64,000 nt of DNA, from the NCBI GenBank assembly GCA_963744225.1, contig CAVUSV010000004.1, forward strand, positions 62,001 through 126,000, written 5' to 3'. Position numbers and translations under genes: made by a program. Below, piece by piece: positions 8,373 through 17,351 of this stretch (position 1 is the stretch's first letter; each line of letters opens with the position of its first letter). Under the pieces are notes generated by a model. The model was not told where the DNA came from. It made no database searches and saw only the letters and a program-made list of their open reading frames with translations. The DNA is from Bog-473 sp963744225 (GTDB lineage: Bacteria > Actinomycetota > Acidimicrobiia > Acidimicrobiales > RAAP-2).

Positions 8373-10094
8373 TCACATCTGCTCGGGCGCCTGAATGCCG
8401 AGCAGCGAGAGCCCGAGCTCGAGCACTCTGGCCGTGAGGTCGCTCAACGCGAGCCGTGAGGTGCGCACCGCGTCGTCCTCCACCAACACCCGGCAGGCCT
8501 CGTAGAACCCGGTGAACGTCGTGGCCAAGTCGAAGAGGTAGCTGCAGAGCTTGGACGGACTGTACGTCTCCGCGGTCGCCTCGACCGCAGCGGCGAAGCC
8601 CAGCAGCCGCAGGGCGAGCGCCCGCTCGTGGGGCTCGTCGAGCAACGGCGCCGTCCCGGGAGCCGGCGGCGCGACCTGGGCCCGACGAAAGATGGAACGG
8701 ATGCGTGCGTGGGCGTATTGCAGGTACGGGCCCGTGTCGCCCTCGAACGCCAGCATCCGGTCCCAGTCGAAGACGTAGTCCCGGGTCCGCTCGGTGGACA
8801 GATCCCCGTACTTGACGGCGCCGACGCCCAGCGCACGGGCGAGGGCGGCCTGACGCTCGGGCGAGAGGTCGCTCGAGCGTTCCTTCAGGGCGGTCTCGGC
8901 CCGCTCGATCCCCTCGCTCAGGAGGTCGATGAGCCGCTCCGACCCACCCGTCCGGCTGGCCAGCTTCTTGCCGTCGGTCCCGAGCACGAGACCGAACGAG
9001 ACGTGCACGGCGGCGGCCGGGTCCGGCAGGTAACCGGCAAGCGCCGCCACCGCAAAGACGAGGCGCAAGTGGAGCGACTGTTCGGCCCCTACCACGTAGA
9101 CGAGCCGAGTGGCATCGAGGCGGCCGGTGCGGTCGCGTACGGTGGCCAGATCGGTGGCCGGGTAGCCGTACCCGCCGTCTGACTTGCGCACGATGAGGGG
9201 GAGTGGCTCGCCCTGACGGTTCACGAAGCCTGCGGGGAACACGCACAGCGCCCCGTCGTCCTCGACCAGGAGGCCCTTGGCATCGAGTTCGGAGACCACC
9301 ACGGGCAACAGCGGGTTGTAGAAGCTCTCCCCGACGATGTCGTCGTCGGTCAGGAGCACGCCGAGCAGGTCGTAGACCTCGCGGGCATGCCGCATCGACT
9401 CGGCCACGAAGATCCGCCACAGGCGCAGCGTCTCGGGGTCGCCGCTCTGCAGCAGCACCACGCGGCGGCGGCTCCGATCGGCGAAGGCGGGGTCACTGTC
9501 GAACTGTTGTCGCGCCGCCGCGTAGAACTCGTTGAGATCACGCACACTGAAGGACTCGGCATTCTCCGCCCCGTCGACGTCGACCAGGTGCTCGATCAGC
9601 ATGCCAAACGGTGTGCCCCAGTCGCCGATGTGGTTCTCGCGCCGCACGTCGTGTCCCAAGAACCCGAGCACGCGCGCCAGCGCGTCGCCGATGAGCGTGG
9701 TGCGGAGATGTCCGACGTGCATCTCCTTGGCCACGTTGGGGGCGGAGTAGTCGATGACGATCCTCTCGGGTCGTGCCGCCAGCTCGACCCCCAGCCTCGG
9801 GTCGGCCGACAGGGCCGCCACCTGCGAGGCCACGAAGCCGTTCGAGAGCGTCAGGTTGATGAAGCCGGGGCCGCTGATCTCGACGTCCGAGCAGATGTCG
9901 TCGAGGGAGGCCGCCGCGACGACCTCATCGGCTACCTGGCGGGGTGGACGGCCCACCACTTTCGCCAGCGCCAAGGCCCCGTTCGCCTGGAAGTCGGCGC
10001 GGTCGGAGACACGGAGCACAGGGTCGGCCCCGGGCACCACGGTGTCGAACGCGTCCTGGAGGCGATGGAGGAGGACGCTGAAGGCGTCGGGCAT
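8373..10094 (-). CDS. argS: Arginyl-tRNA synthetase
   Basis: A 573-residue class I aminoacyl-tRNA synthetase, normal for ArgRS. The N-terminal Add-1 domain is followed by the HIGH-type signature HVGH at residues 126-129. The KMSKS loop is replaced by GTDGKKLASR, as in many ArgRS. The C-terminal anticodon-binding DALR domain ends in LGLSLLGIQAPEQM. It charges tRNA-Arg in the cytoplasm. ATG 10094 is preceded by GAGAAT five bases upstream and by GAGGG, so either a leaderless or a very short leader is possible. Confidence 0.97.
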   Translation of the reverse strand: MPDAFSVLLHRLQDAFDTVVPGADPVLRVSDRADFQANGALALAKVVGRPPRQVADEVVAAASLDDICSDVEISGPGFINLTLSNGFVASQVAALSADPRLGVELAARPERIVIDYSAPNVAKEMHVGHLRTTLIGDALARVLGFLGHDVRRENHIGDWGTPFGMLIEHLVDVDGAENAESFSVRDLNEFYAAARQQFDSDPAFADRSRRRVVLLQSGDPETLRLWRIFVAESMRHAREVYDLLGVLLTDDDIVGESFYNPLLPVVVSELDAKGLLVEDDGALCVFPAGFVNRQGEPLPLIVRKSDGGYGYPATDLATVRDRTGRLDATRLVYVVGAEQSLHLRLVFAVAALAGYLPDPAAAVHVSFGLVLGTDGKKLASRTGGSERLIDLLSEGIERAETALKERSSDLSPERQAALARALGVGAVKYGDLSTERTRDYVFDWDRMLAFEGDTGPYLQYAHARIRSIFRRAQVAPPAPGTAPLLDEPHERALALRLLGFAAAVEATAETYSPSKLCSYLFDLATTFTGFYEACRVLVEDDAVRTSRLALSDLTARVLELGLSLLGIQAPEQM

Positions 10095-10141
10095 CCCTCA
10101 TTCTCGCACGCCCGGGGGTCAGTTGAACCGGGCGACGGGGG

Positions 10142-11245
10142 TTAGCGGGCCGGTGCGCCCATGGCGCCGTCCAACAACCCGTAGCGCCGATACGGGCCGA
10201 AGAAGCCGTGCTCGAGCAAGCCGTAGCCGACCTGCCCGCCGTAGGAGAACTCGGCCACATGGTCGACGATGCCGTATTGGGCGATGCCCTGCACCTCGTC
10301 GACGGGAAGGACGAGGCCCTGGGTCAAGGGCTCGGGCCCGTGGTACATCCCGTGGCGCCAGTCGGCATCGATGCCGTAGCCGGTCCCGATGGAGACGAAG
10401 TTGGCCAGCAGCGGTCTGCAGGTGATCTCCAGGCCGGCCTCGGGGAACCGCAGTACGGAGTGGTCGATGACGCGTGTTCCGGGGATGAGATGGTGTTCGT
10501 CCTCGGACCGGCCCAGCTCCTCAATGGGGCGCTCGGAATCGACCCACACGCGCTCTCCTTGGACGAGCGGACGTTCCCCGTCGTCGCGCTCGTGGCAGAT
10601 GTACATGATGGCGTGGTCGTCGAACTGCATCGGAAAGTAGTTCCACATGCCGCCGAGCACGAGCTCACCCTGGCGGATGCCGTCGCTCTCGGGCTCGCCG
10701 ACCGGGCGCACGCCCCAGGAACGGTCGCGCGTCCCCCAGCAGCGCTCGGGGGTCACTGAGATGTCGGCTCCCCCCACCGAGAGCGTTCCCGACCACCGGC
10801 CGGTCTGGGCCAGCCGCTGGGTGTCGAAGACGACCTTGCCCTTGCTGCGCATGTACTGCCGCGGCTCGGCCATGGCGGGGATGTGGCCCTCCCAGGTGAC
10901 GTCCATGGCCACGCTGTGCTCGGTGGGCTCGACCACCACGCGCAGCCGGCGCAGGGGTTCGAGCACCTCTATCCGGATGGGACCCACGGAGAGGTCACCC
11001 CGGTCGATCAGGGGCGCGGAGGCGCGCACGACATGTTGGGAATCGCCGCGGCGTACGTCGATGAAGGCGTCCACCACCCCGAGGTTCGGGTACTGGCCGA
11101 AGCCGAAGATGGCGAACCACTCATCCGAGCAGGGGTGCATGTTGAAGTAGTAGCGGTCGTAGAAGTTGCGATCACTTGTGGCGGGGTGTGCGATGAATTC
11201 GGCTGCTTGGTGGACGGGGTAGTCGTCCCAGGAAGAAAGCGTCAC
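10142..11245 (-). CDS. Conserved hypothetical, DUF7064/7065-like (lipocalin-type beta-barrel suspected)
   Basis: A 367-residue protein beginning VTLSSWDDYPVHQAAEF, with the conserved-looking ATSDRNFYDRYYFNMHP block near residue 20, then alternating beta-strand segments and a CWGTRDRSWGVRPVG motif near 180. It resembles actinobacterial hypothetical proteins related to hydroxyneurosporene synthase/AttH-like barrels; I place it there only tentatively. GTG 11245 is the first start after the FmdB stop ten bases upstream, and the pair is probably translated from one message. No signal peptide or membrane helix is visible. Confidence 0.6.
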   Translation of the reverse strand: MTLSSWDDYPVHQAAEFIAHPATSDRNFYDRYYFNMHPCSDEWFAIFGFGQYPNLGVVDAFIDVRRGDSQHVVRASAPLIDRGDLSVGPIRIEVLEPLRRLRVVVEPTEHSVAMDVTWEGHIPAMAEPRQYMRSKGKVVFDTQRLAQTGRWSGTLSVGGADISVTPERCWGTRDRSWGVRPVGEPESDGIRQGELVLGGMWNYFPMQFDDHAIMYICHERDDGERPLVQGERVWVDSERPIEELGRSEDEHHLIPGTRVIDHSVLRFPEAGLEITCRPLLANFVSIGTGYGIDADWRHGMYHGPEPLTQGLVLPVDEVQGIAQYGIVDHVAEFSYGGQVGYGLLEHGFFGPYRRYGLLDGAMGAPAR

Positions 11246-11255
11246 GTCGCTGTGC

Positions 11256-11480
11256 TCAGCAACACGCGCAGCCGCTGCCGCATCCGCCTGCCACCGGAGC
11301 GCCACAGAAGCCTCCACCAGCCCGCTCTGCCGCGTGGCCCACCGTGGCGAAGACGGGGAGGAGCCGCGTGGCACCGACGTGTCCCTCAGGGCAAGTCGCC
11401 GGCGCGTCGGCGTCATCCATCGGCCGGCGTTCGTCGTAGACGGCGTGACAGATCGAGCAACGGAATTCATAGACGGGCAC
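11256..11480 (-). CDS. FmdB-family zinc ribbon protein with Cys-rich tail
   Basis: The 74-residue protein starts VPVYEFRCSICHAVYDE, the FmdB / CxxC_CXXC_SSSS zinc-ribbon pattern. The first knuckle is CSIC. The second is CPEGH, so the fourth ligand would be His, not Cys. The last 18 residues form a Gly/Cys tail (FCGAPVAGGCGSGCACC). FmdB-type proteins are putative regulators. A GGAGG lies about ten bases before the GTG start and a TAGGCT -10 box shortly before it. First gene of a two-gene unit. Confidence 0.8.
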   Translation of the reverse strand: MPVYEFRCSICHAVYDERRPMDDADAPATCPEGHVGATRLLPVFATVGHAAERAGGGFCGAPVAGGCGSGCACC

Positions 11481-11515
11481 GGTGGTGGACCTCCGGCCCG
11501 CAGCCTACGCGCCGC

Positions 11516-12967
11516 TCATGGCCGGGCGAAGGCGTAGATCGGCACGCCGTTGTACGAGCTGGAGTCGGCCGGCAGGAACGGCCCGTCCAGCGCCACGGAC
11601 AAGAACCCGTCGCGACCCGGTCCCGCGTCACCCCCCACCGACATGATGGAGCCGTCGGGCCAGACCTGCGTCACGATCCCGACATGCACGGACGTGCTCG
11701 TGCTCGATGGTCCGGTCCCGTAGAGGACGGCGTCGCCAACCGCCGGCGTGGCCGTGGGCGGCAGGATGGAGCCGTAGGTCCGGGCCCACCCCCAGATGTC
11801 TCCTGTGAAGGCGAACCGCGGAATGGGCACGCCCGCCTGCTCCCAGGCCCAGGTGGCGAACAGGGCGCACCACTGTTCGCAGGGGCCGTACGGGTTGCAC
11901 CAGGCGCCTTGCGACGAACTGGGGTCGGGCTGAATTTGGGAGGCGACGCCGGCCGCGATGGCGGCCGATTGGGGGAACATCGGTTCGGGCGTGGGCGTCG
12001 TGAAGCTGTACTGCCAGGCCTGCGGGTCGAGCAGCCAATACCCCGTTCCAAGGTTGTTGCCGATGATGGCGGAGATCTGCGTCGCCGTGGGAACCAACTG
12101 GAGTCCGCCGTAAGCCGAAGCGTCGCCGAAGGGCAGCACGACACCGTTGGCCGTCGCCATGAGGTAACCCCCGCCGTCGGGTGACGCCACCATGCCGACC
12201 ACCGGGTCGGGCAGGTTCGAGCCGCCCGCCGAGCCGTAGAAGCCAGCGTCGCCGTAGGGGAAGATGCCCCCGTCGGCGGCGACGAGCCAGTACCCCTTGC
12301 CGTCGTGTGTTGCCGCCATGCCCACGATCGGAGCGTTGAGCGCAATGCTGCCGGTGCTCCCGTAGAAGCCGGCATCGCCGTAGGAGAAGATGCCGCCGTC
12401 GGCGGCCACCATCCAGTAGCCCTTGCCGTCGGGTGTCGCGGCCATGCCGACGATCGGCTGGTTGAGCGGGGTCGAGCCCATGGAGCCGTAGAACGACGCG
12501 TCGCCGTAGGAGAAGATGCCCCCGTCGAGTGCGCCCAGCCAATAGCCCTTGGCGTCCGATGTGGTTGCCATGGCGACGATCGGCCCGTTGAGCGGCAGGT
12601 TGCCCGCCGAGCCCTCGAAGGTTGCGTCGCCGAACCCGAAGACACCGCCGTCCGCACTGGCCAGCAGGTACCCCCCGCCGTCGGGGGTGGCGACGCCCGA
12701 GAAGACCGGTGAGTTGACCGGCTGCGGCATCGGCGGATTGTTCAAGCCGACGCTGCCGAACCCGATCATCCCCCCGTCGTTGTAGATGTGAGGCCGCGAT
12801 GCAGCGGCCGCGGGAGTTCCGGAGGCCGCCCCCAACGCCGCGGTCAGCACGGCGGGGACGAGCACCGTGCCGAGTGCCATCGTCACCAGGGAAGGAACGA
12901 GCGCCGCCAGCGGCCGCCGCCGACGGGCGCGCTCGGTCCCGCTTCTCCCGCCTCTGCCTCCGCGCAC
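11516..12967 (-). CDS. Secreted CHAP-domain peptidoglycan hydrolase with six 42-residue repeats
   Basis: A 483-residue exported protein. An Arg-rich n-region is followed by a hydrophobic segment (about 27-49) and an AAAA cleavage region near 56. Residues 63-314 form six consecutive 42-residue repeats with the core ADGGIFSYGDAGFYGS and a conserved GYW near each end, consistent with a six-bladed propeller. Residues about 355-483 are a CHAP domain with Cys367 in QWCALFATW and His428 in HVGIV, as in NlpC/P60-like amidases and endopeptidases that cut peptidoglycan. The GTG start was chosen because CAGAAT lies six bases upstream and because it gives a proper signal peptide. Confidence 0.82.
   Translation of the reverse strand: MRGGRGGRSGTERARRRRPLAALVPSLVTMALGTVLVPAVLTAALGAASGTPAAAASRPHIYNDGGMIGFGSVGLNNPPMPQPVNSPVFSGVATPDGGGYLLASADGGVFGFGDATFEGSAGNLPLNGPIVAMATTSDAKGYWLGALDGGIFSYGDASFYGSMGSTPLNQPIVGMAATPDGKGYWMVAADGGIFSYGDAGFYGSTGSIALNAPIVGMAATHDGKGYWLVAADGGIFPYGDAGFYGSAGGSNLPDPVVGMVASPDGGGYLMATANGVVLPFGDASAYGGLQLVPTATQISAIIGNNLGTGYWLLDPQAWQYSFTTPTPEPMFPQSAAIAAGVASQIQPDPSSSQGAWCNPYGPCEQWCALFATWAWEQAGVPIPRFAFTGDIWGWARTYGSILPPTATPAVGDAVLYGTGPSSTSTSVHVGIVTQVWPDGSIMSVGGDAGPGRDGFLSVALDGPFLPADSSSYNGVPIYAFARP
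12026..12781 (-). repeat. Six in-frame 126-base repeats within the CHAP protein gene
   Basis: Six units of exactly 42 codons, residues 63-314. The four central units are the most alike; units 3 and 4 are nearly identical (DGGIFSYGDASFYGS against DGGIFSYGDAGFYGS). The outer two have diverged, losing the GDA or GYW signature in part. The exact 126-base spacing allows copy-number change by recombination. Confidence 0.85.
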
Positions 12968-13155
12968 CGATCGATTCTGCACACATGTTGCCGCTACGAG
13001 CGAGCAAAATGCCGTTACGAAGTCGTTACGACTTGGCGCAAACGCCGGTGTCGTGCCCCTTTCGGCCGCGGTGTCATCGAGTCGGGCTCCGGTACGGCAG
13101 AGGTGGCGCGGCTGACCCGTTGGGCATCTCGCCATGGGCCAGGCAGAATGGGCGG
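12968..13155. promoter_or_regulatory. Divergent promoter region between CHAP protein and aconitase, with palindrome
   Basis: Both genes have the same -10 box CAGAAT six bases from the start codon: minus strand 12979-12974 for GTG 12967, plus strand 13144-13149 for ATG 13156. A perfect 7-base inverted repeat, AAGTCGT-T-ACGACTT, lies at 13020-13034. CGTTACGA is repeated at 13013-13020 and 13024-13031. The palindrome lies about 60 bases upstream of the CHAP gene and is a candidate operator. Confidence 0.5.
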
Positions 13156-15867
13156 ATGAGCCCGGACTCCACCACCGCAGCGCACCCCGATACCTTCGGC
13201 GCCAAGAGGGATCTCGCCGTCGGCGACCGGAGCTACGAGATCTTCAGCATCAAGGCCCCCGCACTGAGCGACCGTCACGACGTCGATCGCCTGCCCTATT
13301 CCATCAAGGTGATCCTCGAGAACCTGCTCCGGCACGAGGACAGCCCCCACGTCTCGGCCGACGACATCGTGGCTGTGGCCGGCTGGGGGAGCAACCCAGA
13401 GGGGCATGGGCAGGGTGCCGGAGATGCCGCACACGAAATAGCCCTGACGCCCGAGCGCGTCTTGATGCAGGACTTCACGGGGGTGCCCGGCGTCGTCGAT
13501 CTCGCTGCCATGCGCGACGCGCTGGCCCGCCTCGGTGGCAACGCGGCGCAGGTCAACCCGCTCGTGCCAGTCGAGCTCGTCATCGATCATTCGGTCATCG
13601 CCGAGGTGTCGGGTGACGCGTCGAGCTTCGATCGCAACGTCTCGATCGAATACTCGCGCAACCTGGAGCGCTACCAGCTGCTGCGCTGGGCGCAGGGCGC
13701 GTTCCGCGGCTTCCGGCTCGTCCCCCCCGGCACGGGCATCTGCCACCAGGTGAACCTCGAGTACCTGTCGCGCCTCGTCTTCGCCACCGATGACGGTCGT
13801 GCCTTCTGCGACACACTCGTCGGCACGGACTCGCACACCACCATGGTCAACGGGCTCGGCGTGCTGGGCTGGGGTGTTGGTGGGATCGAGGCCGAGGCCG
13901 CCATGCTCGGCCAGCCGCTCTCCATGTTGCTGCCGCCGGTCGTCGGCCTCCGGATTGCGGGGGAACCCAAACCCGGGATCACCGCGACCGACGTGGTGCT
14001 GACGGTGACCCAGCTGCTGCGCGATCACGGCGTCGTCGGTGCCTTCGTCGAGTGTTACGGCCCCGGCGTCGCCGCCCTGCCGCTCGAGACCCGGGCCACC
14101 ATCGGCAACATGAGCCCTGAGTACGGCGCCACCTGCACCATGTTCCCCATCGACCAGGTGACCCTCGACTACCTGCGCTTCACCGGGCGTGACGAGGAGC
14201 ACCTCGCCCTGGTGGAGGCCTATGCCAAGGCACAGGGCCTCTGGCACGACCCCGCCGCCCCCGAGCCGGTCTTCTCCGAACAGATCAGCCTCGACCTCGG
14301 CGACGTGGAGCCGTCGCTGGCTGGCCCGTCCCGGCCACAGGACCGGGTCGCGCTGAGCGCTGCCGGGGACGCCTTCAGGGTCGCGCTCGACCGCACGCCG
14401 CAGACCGCGCCCAGCACGCCCGCCGCGGCACCGCACCACCAAATGACCGACGGCGACGTCGTCATCGCGGCCATCACGAGTTGTACCAACACGTCGAACC
14501 CCCAGGTCATGGTCGGCGCCGGGCTACTGGCCAAGAAGGCAGCCGAGCGGGGGCTGCGCTCCAAACCCTGGGTCAAAACCTCGCTCGCACCGGGGTCACG
14601 CGTCGTCATGGACTACCTCGAGCGCGCCGGCCTCGTGGAGCCGCTGCAACAACTCGGCTTCTACCTCGTCGGCTTCGGCTGCACCACCTGCATCGGCAAC
14701 TCCGGTCCGCTGCTCGATGGGGTGACTGACGCCGTCAAGGAGGGCGACCTCGCCGTGGCCGCAGTGCTTTCGGGGAACCGGAACTTCGAGGGGCGCATCC
14801 ACCCGGACGTGCGGATGAACTACCTGGCGTCGCCGCCGCTCGTCGTGGCCTACGCGCTGGCCGGGACGATCGACACCGACCTGAGCACCGATCCGATCGG
14901 CCAGGACGCCGAGGGCAACCCGGTGCTGCTGTCCGAGCTGTGGCCCTCGATGGACGAGGTCAGCGAGACCATCCGGGCGTCACTCACCTCCGACATGTTC
15001 CGCACCCGCTACAGCGCCGTCTTCGACGGCGACGAGTACTGGCAACAGGTCCGGACGGAGGCCGGTGAGACCTACGCCTGGCAGGACGACTCGACCTACG
15101 TGAAGAACCCACCCTTCTTCGAGACCATGACGAAGACCCCGGCGCCGGTGGCCGACATCGTCGATGCCCGGGTGTTGGTCATGGTGGGCGACAGCGTCAC
15201 TACGGACCACATCTCCCCGGCTGGGTCCATTGGTCCGGCGACGCCGGCCGGGCGCTACCTCACCGAGCACGGGGTACCCCGCGAGGACTGGAACTCCTAC
15301 GGCGCCCGCCGGGGGAATCACGAGGTCATGATGCGGGGCACCTTCGCCAACGTGCGCTTACGCAACCGCCTCGCCCCGGGAACCGAAGGCGGAGTGACCC
15401 TGCACCTGCCCGAGGGCACGGAGACGTCCATCTACGAGGCGGCCATGCAGTACGCGGACGAAGCCATACCCCTGATTGTGCTCGCCGGTCGTGAGTACGG
15501 AACGGGCAGCAGTCGCGACTGGGCCGCGAAGGGGACTGCCCTCTTGGGCGTGCGCGCTGTCATCGCGCAGAGCCTCGAGCGCATCCACCGCTCCAACCTG
15601 ATCGGCATGGGCGTCATGCCGTTGCAGTTCTACAAGGGTGACTCCGCCGAGAGCCTGGGCCTGACCGGGCACGAGCGCTTCTCCATCGCCGGCCTCGATG
15701 TGCTGAACAAAGCCGAGCTACCCAAGGAGCTGTCGGTGACCGCCAAGGCTGACGACGACTCCGTGACAGAATTCAGGGTGATGGTACGCATCGACACACC
15801 GATGGAGGCGGAGTACTACCGCCACGGCGGGATCCTCCAGTACGTGCTCCGCCAGATGGCCAGCTAA
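13156..15867 (+). CDS. acnA: Aconitate hydratase A
   Basis: A 903-residue aconitase of the AcnA/IRP1 type, which interconverts citrate and isocitrate in the TCA cycle. The [4Fe-4S] ligand cysteines are in TSCTNTSNP near residue 440 and GCTTCIGNSGP near 515. The TDSHTTMVNGLGVLGWGVGG block is present, and the C-terminal swivel domain carries the GREYGTGSSRDWAAKG motif. ATG 13156 is set by the CAGAAT box six bases upstream. Divergent from the secreted CHAP gene. Confidence 0.97.
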   Translation: MSPDSTTAAHPDTFGAKRDLAVGDRSYEIFSIKAPALSDRHDVDRLPYSIKVILENLLRHEDSPHVSADDIVAVAGWGSNPEGHGQGAGDAAHEIALTPERVLMQDFTGVPGVVDLAAMRDALARLGGNAAQVNPLVPVELVIDHSVIAEVSGDASSFDRNVSIEYSRNLERYQLLRWAQGAFRGFRLVPPGTGICHQVNLEYLSRLVFATDDGRAFCDTLVGTDSHTTMVNGLGVLGWGVGGIEAEAAMLGQPLSMLLPPVVGLRIAGEPKPGITATDVVLTVTQLLRDHGVVGAFVECYGPGVAALPLETRATIGNMSPEYGATCTMFPIDQVTLDYLRFTGRDEEHLALVEAYAKAQGLWHDPAAPEPVFSEQISLDLGDVEPSLAGPSRPQDRVALSAAGDAFRVALDRTPQTAPSTPAAAPHHQMTDGDVVIAAITSCTNTSNPQVMVGAGLLAKKAAERGLRSKPWVKTSLAPGSRVVMDYLERAGLVEPLQQLGFYLVGFGCTTCIGNSGPLLDGVTDAVKEGDLAVAAVLSGNRNFEGRIHPDVRMNYLASPPLVVAYALAGTIDTDLSTDPIGQDAEGNPVLLSELWPSMDEVSETIRASLTSDMFRTRYSAVFDGDEYWQQVRTEAGETYAWQDDSTYVKNPPFFETMTKTPAPVADIVDARVLVMVGDSVTTDHISPAGSIGPATPAGRYLTEHGVPREDWNSYGARRGNHEVMMRGTFANVRLRNRLAPGTEGGVTLHLPEGTETSIYEAAMQYADEAIPLIVLAGREYGTGSSRDWAAKGTALLGVRAVIAQSLERIHRSNLIGMGVMPLQFYKGDSAESLGLTGHERFSIAGLDVLNKAELPKELSVTAKADDDSVTEFRVMVRIDTPMEAEYYRHGGILQYVLRQMAS

Positions 15868-15893
15868 ACCTCAGTCGTCGCAGTCGGCGCCCA

Positions 15894-16596
15894 TCAGCGG
15901 TTGCCGGCATGGCCGGCGAGGCCGGCGAGGGCGACGAACCGGCGCACGAGGCCCTCCCCGGCCCGGCTCACGTGCGCCACGTCCGACGCCCGGACGAAGA
16001 CGCCGGGCGGGAGGTGGGGACCCCAGTGCGCGACGAGGCTGGCGGTCACCTCGACGTGGAACTGCAGGCCGTACGCCCGCTCGCCCACTCGGAACGCCTG
16101 GTTCTCGTAGGCACCGCTGCCGCGCCAGCCGCACCGCGCCCTCGGGCAGCGAGAACGCGTCGGCATGCCAGTGCACGCATGGCAGGGGGCTCGGGGCAGA
16201 ACCGAACACCGGGTCGCCGATCGCCTCCGTCGTCAGGTGGACCTCGCCAACGCCGCACTCCGGCGCGGGTCCGGGCGTGACAGTGGCTCCCAGCGCGGCC
16301 GCCAGCTGCTGTGCCCCGAGGCACACGCCGAAGACGGGCAGGCCGGCGTCGACGGCCCGGCGCAGCAGAGCCCGCTCGTCCTCGAGCCAAGCGAGATCGT
16401 CGTGCACGCTCATCGGGCCGCCCATCACCACCAGCCCCGCCATGTCTCCTACCGCCGTCGGCGGCGGGATGGCCTCGCCGCGGTCGACGCGCACGACGGT
16501 CAGCCCCGCGCCCGAGTCACGAACGGCGAACGCGACCGAGCCGGGCCCTTCGAACGCGACGTGTTGAATCACCACCCAAGCGTCCCCCGCGCCCAT
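15894..16596 (-). pseudogene. Class I glutamine amidotransferase-like protein, frameshifted near 16121
   Basis: The N-terminal frame gives the class I amidotransferase fold: GLVVMGGPMSVHDD near residue 55 and the nucleophile elbow GVCLGAQQLAAAL near 90. It then leaves frame after EGAVRLA. The other frame continues exactly where the family would, with AYENQAFRVGERAYGLQFHVEV (catalytic His and Glu) and ends at TGA 15894. Removing one G in a GCGCGGC stretch at about 16121 restores a single protein of about 233 residues, similar to GMP-synthase-like amidotransferases. Either a sequence error or a recent mutation. Six bases downstream of the PIG-L gene, same strand. Confidence 0.78.
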
Positions 16597-16602
16597 TGCG
16601 CG

Positions 16603-17331
16603 TCAGGGGATGAGGGTGGCCCGGAAGAGCTCGGCCGAGGATCCCTCGGGCAGCCCGGCCAGCTGCGCCTGTGCCCTCGCCCATTCGTGAATCCGCTGCG
16701 TCAGGCCCTCGGGGTCACCGATCTGACTCTTGTGGCTCAGCAGCGCCGCCACCTTGCGCTCGACGGTGGCGCTCGTATCCACCGCCGTGCCTGCTCTCTG
16801 GTCCCCGGGGCTCATGATCCACAGTTCCGCGACGCTCCAGGGTTCGAGCCCCTCCTGGTCGAGTAGCTCCGGATGGGCGAAGGGATTGCGTGCGTCGGGA
16901 TAGACCGCGCAAACCGCCGCCTCACCGGCGGCCAGATGGTCCGGGTGGCTGGCGTAGATGGCCTCGAGGTTGCGCTCGGGCGACTGGGTGATCACCCGCT
17001 CGGGCCTCACCTGACGGATGACCCGACTGATATCGCGGCGCAAGTCCAGAGTGGCCTGCACTCTGCCGTCGGGCTGCCCGAGGAAGCGCACGTCGCTGAC
17101 GCCGACCACACCGGCAGCTGCGCGTTGCTCGTCCTGGCGGAGCGCCGCCATGTCGGCCCGCGACATCGCCCGATCGGACCCGCCCGCCTCGCCGTTGGTG
17201 ACGATGCAATAGGTGACCTCGACGCCCGCCGAGGTGAAGGCGGCAACCGTGCCCGCGGCCCCGAAGTCCACGTCGTCGGGATGGGCGGTCACGACCAGGA
17301 CGCGGCGCACGCTGTCCTCAGGTGACCACAC
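16603..17331 (-). CDS. PIG-L / LmbE family zinc-dependent deacetylase
   Basis: The metal-binding motif AHPDDVDFGAAGT occurs near residue 15 and the partner HPDH near 118, typical of LmbE/MshB/Mca-type enzymes that remove N-acyl groups from sugars or thiol conjugates. It is about 242 residues, shorter than MshB. GTG 17331 is the first good start after the helicase stop; the same frame is open further upstream inside the helicase. Probably co-transcribed with the helicase and the amidotransferase. Mycothiol-conjugate amidase is possible but not shown. Confidence 0.84.
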   Translation of the reverse strand: MWSPEDSVRRVLVVTAHPDDVDFGAAGTVAAFTSAGVEVTYCIVTNGEAGGSDRAMSRADMAALRQDEQRAAAGVVGVSDVRFLGQPDGRVQATLDLRRDISRVIRQVRPERVITQSPERNLEAIYASHPDHLAAGEAAVCAVYPDARNPFAHPELLDQEGLEPWSVAELWIMSPGDQRAGTAVDTSATVERKVAALLSHKSQIGDPEGLTQRIHEWARAQAQLAGLPEGSSAELFRATLIP

Positions 17332-17351
17332 TGAGACGGTGGCGGTCTCGC

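Noticed and set aside
12799..13155. Long in-frame extension of aconitase toward 12799.
   Set aside because: The extension runs antisense through the CHAP signal peptide and is Arg-rich; aconitase starts naturally at 13156.
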